Origin: Solanum dulcamara
Taxonomy: Eukaryota; Streptophyta; Magnoliopsida; Solanales; Solanaceae
DNA: 64,000 nucleotides
NCBI RefSeq assembly: GCF_947179165.1
Contig: NC_077247.1
Location: forward strand, 42,762,935 to 42,826,934
Reading direction: 5' to 3'
Below are positions 47,680 through 58,159 of this stretch, piece by piece; positions within the stretch are counted from its first letter, which is position 1, and the number at the start of each line of letters is the position of its first letter. The notes below the pieces were generated by a model, which saw only the letters and a list, made by a program, of their open reading frames with translations, was not told where the DNA came from and did not search any database. The translations under genes were made by a program, and so were the position numbers.

Positions 47680-50600
47680 CAAAAATCGTCTTTAACCAAT
47701 AAAATAAGAAACGCAATATGTGAGCATAAGAAAGAGAATCCAACTATTAGCCAAAAAGATTTGCAAGCATGAGTGAAACAAAAGTTTGATTTGATTATTA
47801 GTCAATCAATAATATCGCACACTCTCAAAAGGTCGGCAGAGTATTTGTCAAATGAGATGAAAAATAGAGATGCCAAGAGGAAACAACAACAACAACAACA
47901 ACAAGCCCAGTATAGTCCCACCATGTGGGGTCTGGAAGAGTAGAGTGTACACAGACCTAACTCCCACCTTGAAAGGTAGGGCGGCTGTTTCCGAAAGACA
48001 CTCAGCTTAAGAGAGAAGAACAATAAAGGAGAAACAAGAAAAACAAGACATAGGTTAGTAGAGCCAAGCATATCGAAAATAATATAAAAATATGAGAAAT
48101 GAGAGCAAGAAAGTCAGGGTAGGAAAGACCGGAAAGAAAGGAGCATTAACTACTATAGATAAATAGGATACCCAAAGTAAATCGGACCAACAAATATAAG
48201 CAGTAATCAAATACAGAAATCAAATGTTAATAAACAAATGAGCAAAACTACGACTACTATAGAGAAAAGATAAGCCACCTAGCCCACTATCTTAGTCTGA
48301 GTCCTCCACAGCCTCCTATCTAAGGTCATGTCCTCGGTAAGCTGCAACTGTGCCATATCATGTCTAATCACCTCTTCCCAATACTTCTTCGGCCTCCCTT
48401 TGCCCCTCCTGAAACCGTCCATAACCAACCTCTCGCACCTCCGCACTGGAGCATCTGTGTCTCTCATCTTCACATGCTCAAACCATCTCAGTCTCGCTTC
48501 CCGCATATTGTCCTCCACCGATGTCACTCCCACCTTGTCTTGGATATCTTCATTCCTAATTCTATCCATCCTAGTGTGCCCACACATCCACCGCAGCATT
48601 CGCATTTTTGCGACTTTCATCTTCTGAACATGAAGTTTCTTGATTGGCCAACACTCCACCCCGTATAATAGAGTCGGTCTAACCACCACTTTGTATAACT
48701 TGCCTTTGAGTTTTGATGGCACTTTATTGTCACACAGCACTCCGGAGGCGAGCCTTCATTTCATCCACCCTGCACCAATACGGTGTGCAACATCGTCGTC
48801 GATATCCCCATCTTCTTGTATAATAGACCCAAGATACTTGAAGCTTCTTTTCTTTTGAATGACCTGGGTACCAAGCCTCACTTCCCCATCAGCCTCACGT
48901 GGCAGGCCACTGAACCTGCACTCCAAGTATTCTATGTTGGTCCTACTCAATTTAAATCTTTTAGACTCCAACATCTGTCTCCAGCCCCCCAGCTTGTCAT
49001 TAACTCCGTTGCGAGTCTCGTCAATCAGGACTATGTCATGCGCGAACAACATACACCAAGGCACCTCACCTTGTATTTTTCTTGTCAATTAATCCATCAT
49101 CAGGGCGAATAGAAATGGGCTAAGAGTCAATCTCTGGTGCAACCCCATCGTGACAAAAAAGTGCTCTGAGTCCCCTCCTACTGTCCTTACCCTGGTCTTA
49201 GCTCCATCGTACATGTATTTAATCACTTTAATGTACGCCACAGGTATACATTTCGCCTCCAAGCATCTCCATAGGACTTCTCTTGGCACTTTGTCATAGG
49301 CCTTTTTTAGGTCAATGAATATCATGTGTAAGTCCCTCTTTCGCTCTCTATACTGCTCCACCAATCTCCTTACAATATGAATGACTTCTGTAGTCGAGCG
49401 CCCCGGCATGAATCCAAACTGGTTCTCTGAAATAGACATACTTCTCCTCACCCTAAGAGGAAAAAACCAGCAAAATACCCTGATTTAGAGAAAGTTTTGT
49501 ACGAGTGATTTCTTCAAATGCAAGAGAAAGTGAACATATCAGGGAAAATTATTCAAGGAAAAGCAAAAGATCTTATCCTGAAAATGTATGGTGAAACCAA
49601 TCCAGAATTCAGCTTGTCTTTTGGTTGGTTAGAACGTTTCAAGTCAAGATACGGAATTAACTCTTATAGACGTTTTGGTGAAAGTGGTTCAGTTATCATG
49701 AAGAACATTGAAAACGAATTGCCTAGCATATGATCAAAACTAGATCAGTTTGAATTGAAAGATATTTATAATATGGATAAAACTGGATTATTTTACCGAT
49801 TGGAAGTTGATCATTCACTTGCTACCAAGCAGCTTGAAGGTCGCAAAAAAGACAAAGAGAGAATTACTCTTGCTCTTTGTTGCAATGGTGATGGATCTGA
49901 CAAAGTACTATTGTGGATTATTGGTAAGTTTGCAAATCCTATATGCTTTAAAAATGTGAATATGAACAATCTTAATTGCATGTATAGATCCAACAAGAAA
50001 GCTTGGATGACTGACTTGCTTTTCCAAGAATATGTTGGCTAGTTTGATAAAAGAATGAATGACAGGAAGATTTTGTTAATAGTAGACAATTGCTCAGCTC
50101 ATCCAAAGATAGTTGAAGGCCTAAGAAATGTAGAGTTGTTTTTCTTACCTCCTAACACAACGTCTAAGATTCAACCATGTGATGCTGGAATTATTCGAGC
50201 ATTCAAAGCTCATTATCGTCGTCGTCGTCTTTATTTCAGCATCAAGGCCTTGAGGTTGAAGCACTAAATACTGAAAAAATTAATATTTTGAATGTTATTA
50301 ATTTTGCTAACTTGGCTTGAAATTTTGATGTGAAAGAAATAACAATTGCAAATTGTTTTCAGCATTGTAAGATCCGGTCAGAAGAAAACAATGTTCTCGA
50401 ACCACAAGTTGGTGAATTAGATGAAGGTATCTAAGAATTAAATGATGTCATCTCTAATTTAGCTTACAGAAATGTGATGGATGTTGAACATCTTTTGAAC
50501 TTCCCTAATGAGAATGATACAGTTATGGAATCACCTACAGAGGAAGACATTATTTAATCTGTAATGAATAATGATAATGAGAATGATCCTGAACAAGATG

Positions 50601-50785
50601 ATAATAACATTGTCCCACATGTATCATTAAAGGAGGCATTTCAAGCAATGACTACATTGTCAAACTATTTGGTACAACACGAACAAAATATTCCGCAAAT
50701 TATGTTCGCTCTTCAAAAAATTAAGGATGAGATTAATTTTGGTTTTGGTGGGAAAAAAAAAATCAACTATAGAATCATATTTTAA
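47680..50785 (+). pseudogene. pogo-like transposase (CENP-B HTH plus DDE), inactivated
   Basis: N-terminal HTH: SLTNKIRNAICEHKKENPTI then RSAEYLSNEMKNRDAKRK (47700-47880). The LINE interrupts here. The frame resumes [14 protein letters not shown] (49463 on), then MQEKVNISGKIIQGKAKDLI (CENP-B HTH) and LSFGWLERFKSRYGI. The DDE catalytic segments are DIYNMDKTGLFYRL (first Asp, about 49775), ILLIVDNCSAHPKIV (second, about 50080) and PNTTSKIQPCDAGIIRAFKA (third, about 50185). Stops at 47770, 49506, 49731, 50040 and 50318 break the frame. At least four stand where the family has Trp, each a single G-to-A change. A coiled acidic tail (50564-50785) ends it. Confidence 0.87.
47884..49454 (-). mobile_element. 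RTE-type LINE, 5'-truncated, inserted in the pogo-like transposase
   Basis: RT segments on the minus strand are [40 protein letters not shown] and [19 protein letters not shown] (49089-49451). Next is [19 protein letters not shown] (48756-49088), where the catalytic FADD has become FAHD. The C-terminal part [20 protein letters not shown] then [20 protein letters not shown] and [18 protein letters not shown] (48279-48740) follows. The 3' tail ends in (TTG)n at 47884. The 9-bp duplication AAGAGGAAA flanks it (47875-47883 and 49455-49463). It is dead by frameshifts and the active-site change. Confidence 0.92.
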
Positions 50786-51136
50786 AAAGAAATAGTTATT
50801 GGTCTAGTATTATTGATTGATTAAATATATATAAATTCTTGATATATTCTAGTAATTATTACTTTATATTTTTTTGGGCCTTTAATACTTTATTTTTAAT
50901 TATTATCTAATGCATTTAGCGAGAATATTATTTTAATATAACTGGTCAAAGTTAGGACCGGAGAAAAATATTCATTTAGCGAGATTAGTACTTTATCGAA
51001 TATTATTTTATCGAATATTACTGTACGTAAGCTTTTCCTCTTTCTTGTGATTTGTGAGACAAAACTGTGTTTAATGCACAAACAATCATATTTGCCCATC
51101 ATTTGGATTAACTTTTTTTTTTTCATTTTTGTAATA

Positions 51137-51420
51137 CTCCCCCCATTTAATATTAAGTGAATTTATGAGGCAATGTATACATATTAAGAAAAATATTTAA
51201 GGACATAATTTGAATCATACTTTTCACTATTGCGCTTTGTAAAATCATAAATATAACTTTGTAAGTAGTGTGATTTATCTCCTAGAAAATATAAAATTTC
51301 AATAAATGAAAGGTCAAATATGAAAAAAAAATCAAACATCTATCTTGAACTTTGAACAATTTAATTATTTTGAATAATAAAAAATCCATCAAAAATTCAC
51401 TTAATGAGGAATGGAGGGAG
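51137..51420 (-). mobile_element. Stowaway-type MITE, inverted copy of the 1828 and 61852 family
   Basis: The ends CTCCCCCCATTTAATATTAA and (right) TTAATGAGGAATGGAGGGAG are inverted and flanked by TA. On the minus strand it reads TTGTTCAAAGTTCAAGA and TTCTAGGAG, as in the other two copies. Confidence 0.8.
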
Positions 51421-51422
51421 TA

Positions 51423-52180
51423 ATATTCAATTATATACCCTATCATTCATTTTCTTCAACAAAAAAAAAGTTAAATGTAATTAACAAAGACAAATAAAAA
51501 AAGTCAAATTACAGACAAGCTAAAAGAAATTGATAATTAGAGCTAAATTCCTAAGTTGGGAACAGAACGTTGGAAATAAAAAGTAGCTCCAACGAGAAGT
51601 CGAGAAGTATGGATCTGAATAAAATAACAAAAAAACTGTGTACATTTAAGTGCGATGTAATCAATTTAATATTTTTGCAATATAGTTTGGTAATGTAAAC
51701 CGTAAATAAAAAAAAAGAATTAGAAGCCCTTTACAAAATGAATAGAAGTGACTTTTTCTAGTTCTCTTATACGTAAAAATCAAAATTTCTTGTAAAGAAG
51801 TCATAAAAAAAAATTGAACTACAAAACTTATTCTCCCATAAAAAAAAAGAAGAGAATTTTACATAATATACTTTAAACTGAAAATAGTCGAAACATGAAG
51901 TGCGAGTTTGAACACAACAACAACCAAGTACATTTCATTGATAATGTTTAGTACAATACACAATAATGTTACAACATTGCCAAGATTAACAGAGTACTTC
52001 TGAAGAAATACATAACAGATAGGAAAACACTTCCATTGATAATTAAGATTGTGGAACAATTGCAGATTACAAATGCTGCAGACAACTTAGGAGGGGAAGA
52101 ATATGAAGCTTAAAATGTTATTATTCCCCATGTCTTTGGAAACTTGAATCCTATTAAGTGTTTAGTTGAAGAATTAGCAT
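51423..52180. other. Gene-free stretch including the cathepsin B 3' untranslated region
   Basis: AT-rich. The part next to the cathepsin B stop (about 51900-52180) is less AT-rich and likely 3' UTR. A near-upstream poly(A) element was not fixed with confidence. Confidence 0.5.
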
Positions 52181-55100
52181 TCACATGGAGGCATCGAGGA
52201 AAGCATCAGATACATCAAGTTCCACGTTCAGGTTTCTGGCTGAAGGCATTCCTGCAACCACTTCTTCTTCAATGCCACACTCGTTTGTTCCTCTTCTGAT
52301 CTTAAAGTAGCCATCCTGCCATGAAGACAAATATACATTTGAGAAGAACATCATAAAGATGTATGCGCTGCTCAATTAACACATCTTCAAGAAGTAGGAA
52401 AGATTCAATCACCCAAGAATGCACATGTACAAAAGTATTAGCACGGATATTGAACATTATGAGTCAAGTGTGTAAAGTACTATTAAGAAAGGGTAAAAAC
52501 CAATGGTTCAACAACTTCTAATATTTTTCGTAGAAGAAGGAATATTTTCACTCAAGTAAAATGTTGAAAGATAAAGGGTTAGATCAAGACATACGTCACC
52601 CCAGCCCCTGTTCCATTGATTGGCAAGAAGCTGCAAAGCCGAAAAAAGATGATCAAATTTAGAAAGGACGAAATGATTTTGAAGATTTTAATGGCACAAT
52701 TTGAAGATGTCAACAAACCCAATAGTCCTCTCCATCCTCAGAGGTTCCCCATCCGATGAGCTTAACAGCATGGCCTCCCATTACATCACCAGTTATGTGC
52801 TTGTAAACTCCAGACTTGTAGTGAGCAAAATCCTGTGCTTGAGAAACGGTTTGTCATTCAGTACAAGAAGGTCGCCAATAAAAATAGGAGAAGATAACAG
52901 AAAGAGTAATGAAACTAATCCAAGTCGGCAAATATCAATTTCACCAGAAAAGACGATGCTGGATGCACTCACAAGGACACCATGCTGAGGCAAATGCAAG
53001 AACAAAATAAGCAGCCTACTACTTAAGTATGCACCTATTGCCAAACAGTACACTTATGCACACACGACACAAATATTTCTAGGCTGAGATATTAGTGCAT
53101 TTAAACAATGACCTCTAGATATTACTCCTAGTACATTTAAGCAGATCATTGGACTTTCCAACTGGTACTTCTTCATTGTCAAGGACATAATATCCTGGAA
53201 GATAAACCTCTACAGATCAATAATTGGCACAATATTTTTACAAACATGGTAGATGGTAACACTAGAATTCAGAAAGGTAGAGTTTGTGACCAGCAATTAT
53301 TTTGAACTCTGTCTAGCAGCTTATCAACAATTATTTGACAGTTGACCATAGAAAGAAAGTAACTCCAACTATATTTTGCTATTTAATTCAGCCAACCATT
53401 ATTATTGTCCTCACATATGATCTGTAAGGGAATCACATTAAAACAATTAGAAAGGGGTATTTGTAATATTTAACTAAAGTTTCTCAAAGTACATTAGAAT
53501 TAGCCTGAATTAAGTCGCCCCAAGCTAACAATAGCATGGGGTATATAGAGAATTGCAGTTCAATTGTAGTTTGGGATTGAGGCATAGTTGTTGTTGTTTA
53601 ACAGGTTCATCATGTAACATTCAACTTTACATCATATAATAAAAATTGTACCCAAAAATTCAGGATCAGAACTTTACTCTCTTGCTCAATCACTCTTACC
53701 TCATAAACTGTAAAAGAGACCTCAACTGGTCCGTTCTTATAAACTTCTGTCATGATACTGTATGGATCGGAGCTGATTAAGTATGCATTGACGCCGAAAT
53801 GCTTGGACTTAGTCCAGAGTAGATTCTCTTTAACACATTTCCTTTGACACTTGGGGGTGGGATATGCAGGTTCACATCCAGGGTGAGAACATCCCTTATT
53901 ATCAAAGTAAGGATCACACTGCCAGGAAAAAATTTATTAGTCGAGCATAATGATCCACAATCTTTTTTCTTATCGGTATAAGAATCCCACAATATCTGAA
54001 AGATGTAATCTCTCTGAAGTACAATAAGTGTAGAATAAAACTGTATACCTCTTCAGTGACCACACCCTTGCGGACAAAGTATTTCCAAGCTTCTAATGGA
54101 TACCCACCATCACAACCATCCCCACATAAATAGCCACAGCATGCTACGATATCATTTGCTGACAGAGAGATATTCTGCCTCACACATTAAAATAAAATCA
54201 TTAGTGACCATGACTAGAATAAACTTGCAAGTTTTTGCATGAAGAAATGAATTTACCAAGCCATAATGAATACAGAAACGATCAGACAATGACTCAGCAG
54301 CACCAAAAGCCCAACAAGAACCACAATGTCCCTGAAATACAAACGATCAGATTGTTAGAATACCTGGAAAGAGCAATTAGCGAATTCAAGAGGAAAAACA
54401 AATGAGTGAAACTAGAACCAAGACAAGTCACCTGATCTGCGTCGCAAAACACCAGTGCATGAAATCAAAAGATGGAAAGCATTAGTACCATTCTATAGAA
54501 CTACAGCACTAAACCAAGAAGTGAAGAAACTAACCAAGAATTCTCCCAATAGTGCTACAGTTAGGCCAAGCCACTCGTGCATCAAACTCTTGGGGTAACT
54601 TCAAAAGTTCTGGATGAGTTAAAATAGGGATGCCCTTCAAATCACCCTTTCTAGTGGGCTTAACTCCAAGAAGGCGCTTAAATTGGGCAACCTGTGAATG
54701 AAGGGTACATGCATTCATAAAAGGAGTAGTGAAGGATGTGGCAATGCACAAAAGAAGTGCAACTAAGTTTTTCCAAAACAAATATAGAGCTTTATGGAAA
54801 TATCACCGTGAAATCCGAGAATTGAGGGTTCAGTGCAGCTCTCCATCCAGCTTTTTCATTTTCATTAACCTGTTTAACAATTGAGTCCTGTACGATCATT
54901 CAAAAAGAACCCGTCACCTTTTAGTTAGATCAGAGTACAATAACAGTAATATCTTCTCCTATCATGAAGGAAATCATACCTGAAGGATTGCAGATTCCGC
55001 TTTAGCTTGGGATATTGAATTTTCTGCAACAACCTGCTTGCCGTTCAAAAAATAAATTATGTATTCAACAATGGACTACAGGAAGATTAAATAACTTCGG

Positions 55101-57577
55101 GTATAGGCTTCAGTATATGGTACTTCAACCAACCAAGACTAAGCTTTCGTATTAATTAGACCTAAAACATCCTCAAATCGGACTGTCAACCTTCTAAATG
55201 CTCTTAAATTAAATCTCTAACATCCTAGTCACTGCAATGTCGAAAGCAACATTAAGATTATGAAAGAGATTAAGAACTTGACCATGTAATTTTGGCTCAA
55301 GCAGCAAACGCTTCCAACTCTTCCATTTCCCCTTTTTCTAGTTCTTAGCAAAATGGGGGAAGTGTGGAGGTGAAGTCTTCTATTTACCACTTGCAAACTC
55401 AACATAGCAGCAAAATGCTGTTCTAGTTTCTAGTATTCTTTAATTTCCAGTCATAACATGCCATGAATTTTCTCTCCCATTTTGACCCACATACTTTTTT
55501 CTTTCTTCTACTCGTGAAACACACACAACCAACAACAACAACAACAACAAGCCCAGTATAATCCCACCATGTGGGGTCTGGAGAGGGTAGAGTGTACGCA
55601 GACCTAACCCCCACCTTGAAAGGTAGGGCGGCTGTTTCCGAAAGACCCTCGGCTTAAGAGAGAAAAACAAGAGAAGAAAAACAAGAAAAACAAGAAAAAC
55701 AAGACATAGGTCAGTAGAGCCAACCATATCGAAAACAATATACAAATATGAATAATGAGAGCGAGAAAGTCAGGGTAGGAAAGACCGGAAAGAAAGGAGC
55801 ATTAACTACTATTGTTGCAAAACCTACACTAGTACTGCAAGTGTATATTGTTTTGCATGCAATTAGCTTCCAATTGGACATTACACCTTCAGAATACTTA
55901 ATCACACATTGTCATAAGCTAAAACAGTCAAAATTAAACAATATTGGATGATTTCACATAAGGCTGAAAAGTTAACAAGGGAATAAAGACTGGAAAGAAA
56001 ACTATATTTACTTCGACCAATGTTGATAAATTGATTTGGTACGTAACATTAAGAAGTTAACTGTAAATATATAAACAAATGTTTTCATTTTCTTCATTTG
56101 GCAATAGACAATACATACAACTACATGTGCTAGATCTAAATGTTTATGCCTGCCCCCGGATACCGCTTACAAATTACTTAGCATCGAAATATAAATATTA
56201 GAACAAGATAGCATAAAGTTGAGGCTCTGGAACCATTTGACAATTCCCATATAACATTGTAGTCAAGGAAATTAAAGAGTGGATATGAACTAGCATAGAA
56301 TAAACAGTGACCTTGCAGTGCATGGCAAACTAGGATTTGTCTCTGTATGGTTTAACTTAGATTTGAAGATAAGCCTATCGCATATGTTTTACTCTATCTA
56401 GAGAGATATATTTTATTCCTTTGGCAAGCACTTAATTGACTTATACAACAACAACAACAACATACCCAGTGTAATCCACAAGTGGTGTTTGGGAGGGGTA
56501 GAATGTATGCAAATCATAACCCTACCTTTGTGGGGTAGAGAGGTTGTTTCTGGTAGACCCTCAGACTCAAAAAAGTGTAATCAAAGCAGGATTGAAAGGA
56601 AAATAAGGGCATCACAATAACAAGATACTCAATTGACTTATACAATGGATAGAAATAAGAGAGGTTCAAATAGAACATTTCTGTTCCTTTCTTAGGAGTT
56701 AGGACCTGGGCAGGATAAGGGTGATTGATTCAAATTGGACAATTTCTTACAATGAAACATCTTTCTACCTTTATGTAATCTTAGAAATATGTACTGTAGA
56801 AAATTTCCATCCATTGGCACTTGATTCGCATACACCCTTAAAGCTTATGATATGTGAAAAACAGATATAGACAAAATACCATTACACTATCCATCCCCTC
56901 CCCCTTTCCACACTGTCAACCCAACATACTTCCATTTTTTTGGTACATAATATACTTCAACTACATGTATAGATACATCTATATTCCTCCCCCCCCCCCC
57001 CCACAAGACTATCCCTCCCCACACAAGGCAACATCTACACACACAAGACTATCCCTCCCCCTCCCCACCCTCCCCCACCCCACCCCCACCACAAAAAAAA
57101 AGGAAAAACAAACAAACAAACAGACCCAAGCAGACATCCTCCTCATGTATCGCAGGGAACATAAACAGAAGCTTCAAGAAACTTTTAAAAATTTACCCTT
57201 TTTATGAGTACATTAGTTAATTAACTAGTTATTATCATGATTACCAAGATTAAGCTCAAACCAAAAGCTAAAAATGAAAAGGGTATGAGGCTTCGGTCTG
57301 ATACAATTACTTAATCCATGTAAAAATATCACATATGGTGCTAACTCAACCACAAAAGCGTCAGGTTTGTCTAAGTCCATATAAAAAGACCAATTTTTCA
57401 TCTCTCTACGGATGTGATACTTCTTAATAATCCATCTATTCATTCATCTAAAGCAATATAAAGCAAACCAATCATCCAAAAACACACAAAAAAAAGAATA
57501 TGAAAAATCAAGAATCGAACCTGCAAAATAAGGGTAGAGACAGCAACCAAAAGCAAAAAAGTGGTTAAGTGCCTCAT
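52181..57577 (-). CDS. Cathepsin B-like cysteine protease (C1A), complete 11-exon gene
   Basis: Exons (minus) are 57577-57521, 55033-54980, 54887-54807, 54691-54535, 54436-54432, 54331-54257, 54174-54049, 53918-53700, 52832-52719, 52630-52595 and 52315-52181. They total 1059 nt, for 352 aa plus stop, all GT-AG and in phase. A signal peptide opens it ([19 protein letters not shown]). The propeptide has [13 protein letters not shown]. The mature enzyme begins [18 protein letters not shown]. Catalytic Cys is in [14 protein letters not shown], His in [14 protein letters not shown] and Asn in [12 protein letters not shown]. The occluding-loop region [15 protein letters not shown] identifies cathepsin B rather than papain. 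[11 protein letters not shown] and a C-terminal extension close it. Plant cathepsin B acts in the vacuole/apoplast and contributes to pathogen-triggered cell death and senescence. A G-box lies about 240 bp upstream. Intron 1 is about 2.5 kb with LINE and SINE insertions. Confidence 0.95.
53505..53600 (+). mobile_element. SINE-like 3' end in a cathepsin B intron
   Basis: TTAGAATTAGCCTGAATTAAG, then AGTTTGGGATTGAGGCATAG and (TTG)n, is a typical end of Solanaceae SINEs other than TS. The 5' part and flanking duplication were not resolved. Confidence 0.45.
54432..54436 (-). other. 5-nt microexon (ATCAG) of the cathepsin B gene
   Basis: Exon 4 ends in ATTCTTG before donor GTTAGT, one base into a codon. 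Exon 6 starts GGACATTGTGG at a codon boundary. The family requires Asp-Gln between RIL and GHCGSCW. The five bases ATCAG, bounded by acceptor GACGCAG and donor GTGACT, supply exactly that (G|AT CAG) and restore the frame. No other source of the two residues was found in the 203-bp gap. Confidence 0.88.
55527..55817 (-). mobile_element. 5'-truncated 3' end of the RTE LINE in cathepsin B intron 1
   Basis: Nearly identical to the terminal 280 bp of the LINE at 47884-48165, including GCCCAGTATAATCCCACC, GGTAGGGCGGCTGTTTCCG, an AAGAAAAACAAG array and GGAAAGACCGGAAAGAAAGG. It ends in (TTG)n on the minus strand. A target duplication was not resolved. Confidence 0.85.
56449..56630 (-). mobile_element. 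TS-type SINE in cathepsin B intron 1
   Basis: It is flanked by the perfect 15-bp duplication AATTGACTTATACAA (56434-56448 and 56631-56645). On the minus strand it ends ACACTGGGTATG then (TTG)n, and it contains ACAACCTCTCTACCCCAC. Confidence 0.92.
56988..57115. repeat. C-rich low-complexity tract in cathepsin B intron 1
   Basis: A poly-C run of about 14-16 is followed by CACAAGACTATCCCTCCCC, which occurs twice (about 57002 and 57041), then CCCTCCCCCACCCCACCCCC. Its length is likely unstable. Confidence 0.8.
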
Positions 57578-57815
57578 TTCTTTGGAGTTGTACAATGGTG
57601 GTTTAAAAATGGAGGAACCCCAAAAAAAATAATTATAGAAACAGGAAAAGCTGAATGAATTGTTGGCACCTCTTTCTTGACGCATGAAAAAAGTCTAAAG
57701 CTTTATCATGTTAGCGAGATGGAAATTAATCCTCGGGTTTAGGATATTTTGAATTAAAGAATTGTGATTAATTAATGTTCACTTTCCGAGGTCTGGAAAA
57801 TGGTTAGCTGAGGAC

Positions 57816-57821
57816 CACGTG
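57816..57821. promoter_or_regulatory. G-box CACGTG upstream of the cathepsin B gene
   Basis: CACGTG in the context GGACCACGTGTGATG lies about 240 bp upstream of the ATG at 57577. G-boxes of this type bind bZIP and bHLH factors. The core CACGTGT is also ABRE-like. Function here is inferred from position only. Confidence 0.5.
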
Positions 57822-58159
57822 TGATGTTTTTATTGGATGTAAGAGACGACTAATTTTGTCATTTTAAAGATAAATTAATGATACTATCCACTTGCTAATT
57901 TAACATTATTGGAAGAATGGGCCGTAATTTCACTTCTTGTTTTTTTTAATAAAAATATAGAAAAGATAATGTAGTGAGTCTTATGGATATACCTTTCCAA
58001 CTTGAATAAAAGAAAATAATATTATAAAAAATTTAGTAATAATATGTTGTTACGGTACTAGATTAATTAACATTGAGAAATAAATTCTTAAATATTTAAT
58101 ATTGAAATTTTAATACAATAATTTACTATTTTATGTATATTCAAATATCGTAATTTTAA
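57822..58159. other. Gene-free stretch
   Basis: AT-rich upstream sequence between the cathepsin B promoter and the L1 LINE. No feature is seen. Confidence 0.5.

Larger units (their letters stand above)
47310..51023 (+). mobile_element. pogo/Lemi1-like DNA transposon, split by an RTE LINE
   Basis: The left end TAGTAAAATCTTTATAAATG and the right end (reverse strand) CAGTAATATTCGATAAAAT resemble the CAGTAAAACCTCTATAAAT ends of plant Lemi1/Emigrant pogo elements. TA flanks both sides (47308-47309 and 51024-51025). Inside the right end, AGGACCGGAGAAAAATATTC matches the family's usual CGGTCC block. The transposase lies on the plus strand. Without the LINE the element is about 2.1 kb. It is autonomous in size but dead. 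Confidence 0.85.

Noticed and set aside
48328..49112. Several plus-strand reading frames of 70-109 codons
   Set aside because: They are antisense shadows of the minus-strand LINE reverse transcriptase and show no domain of their own.
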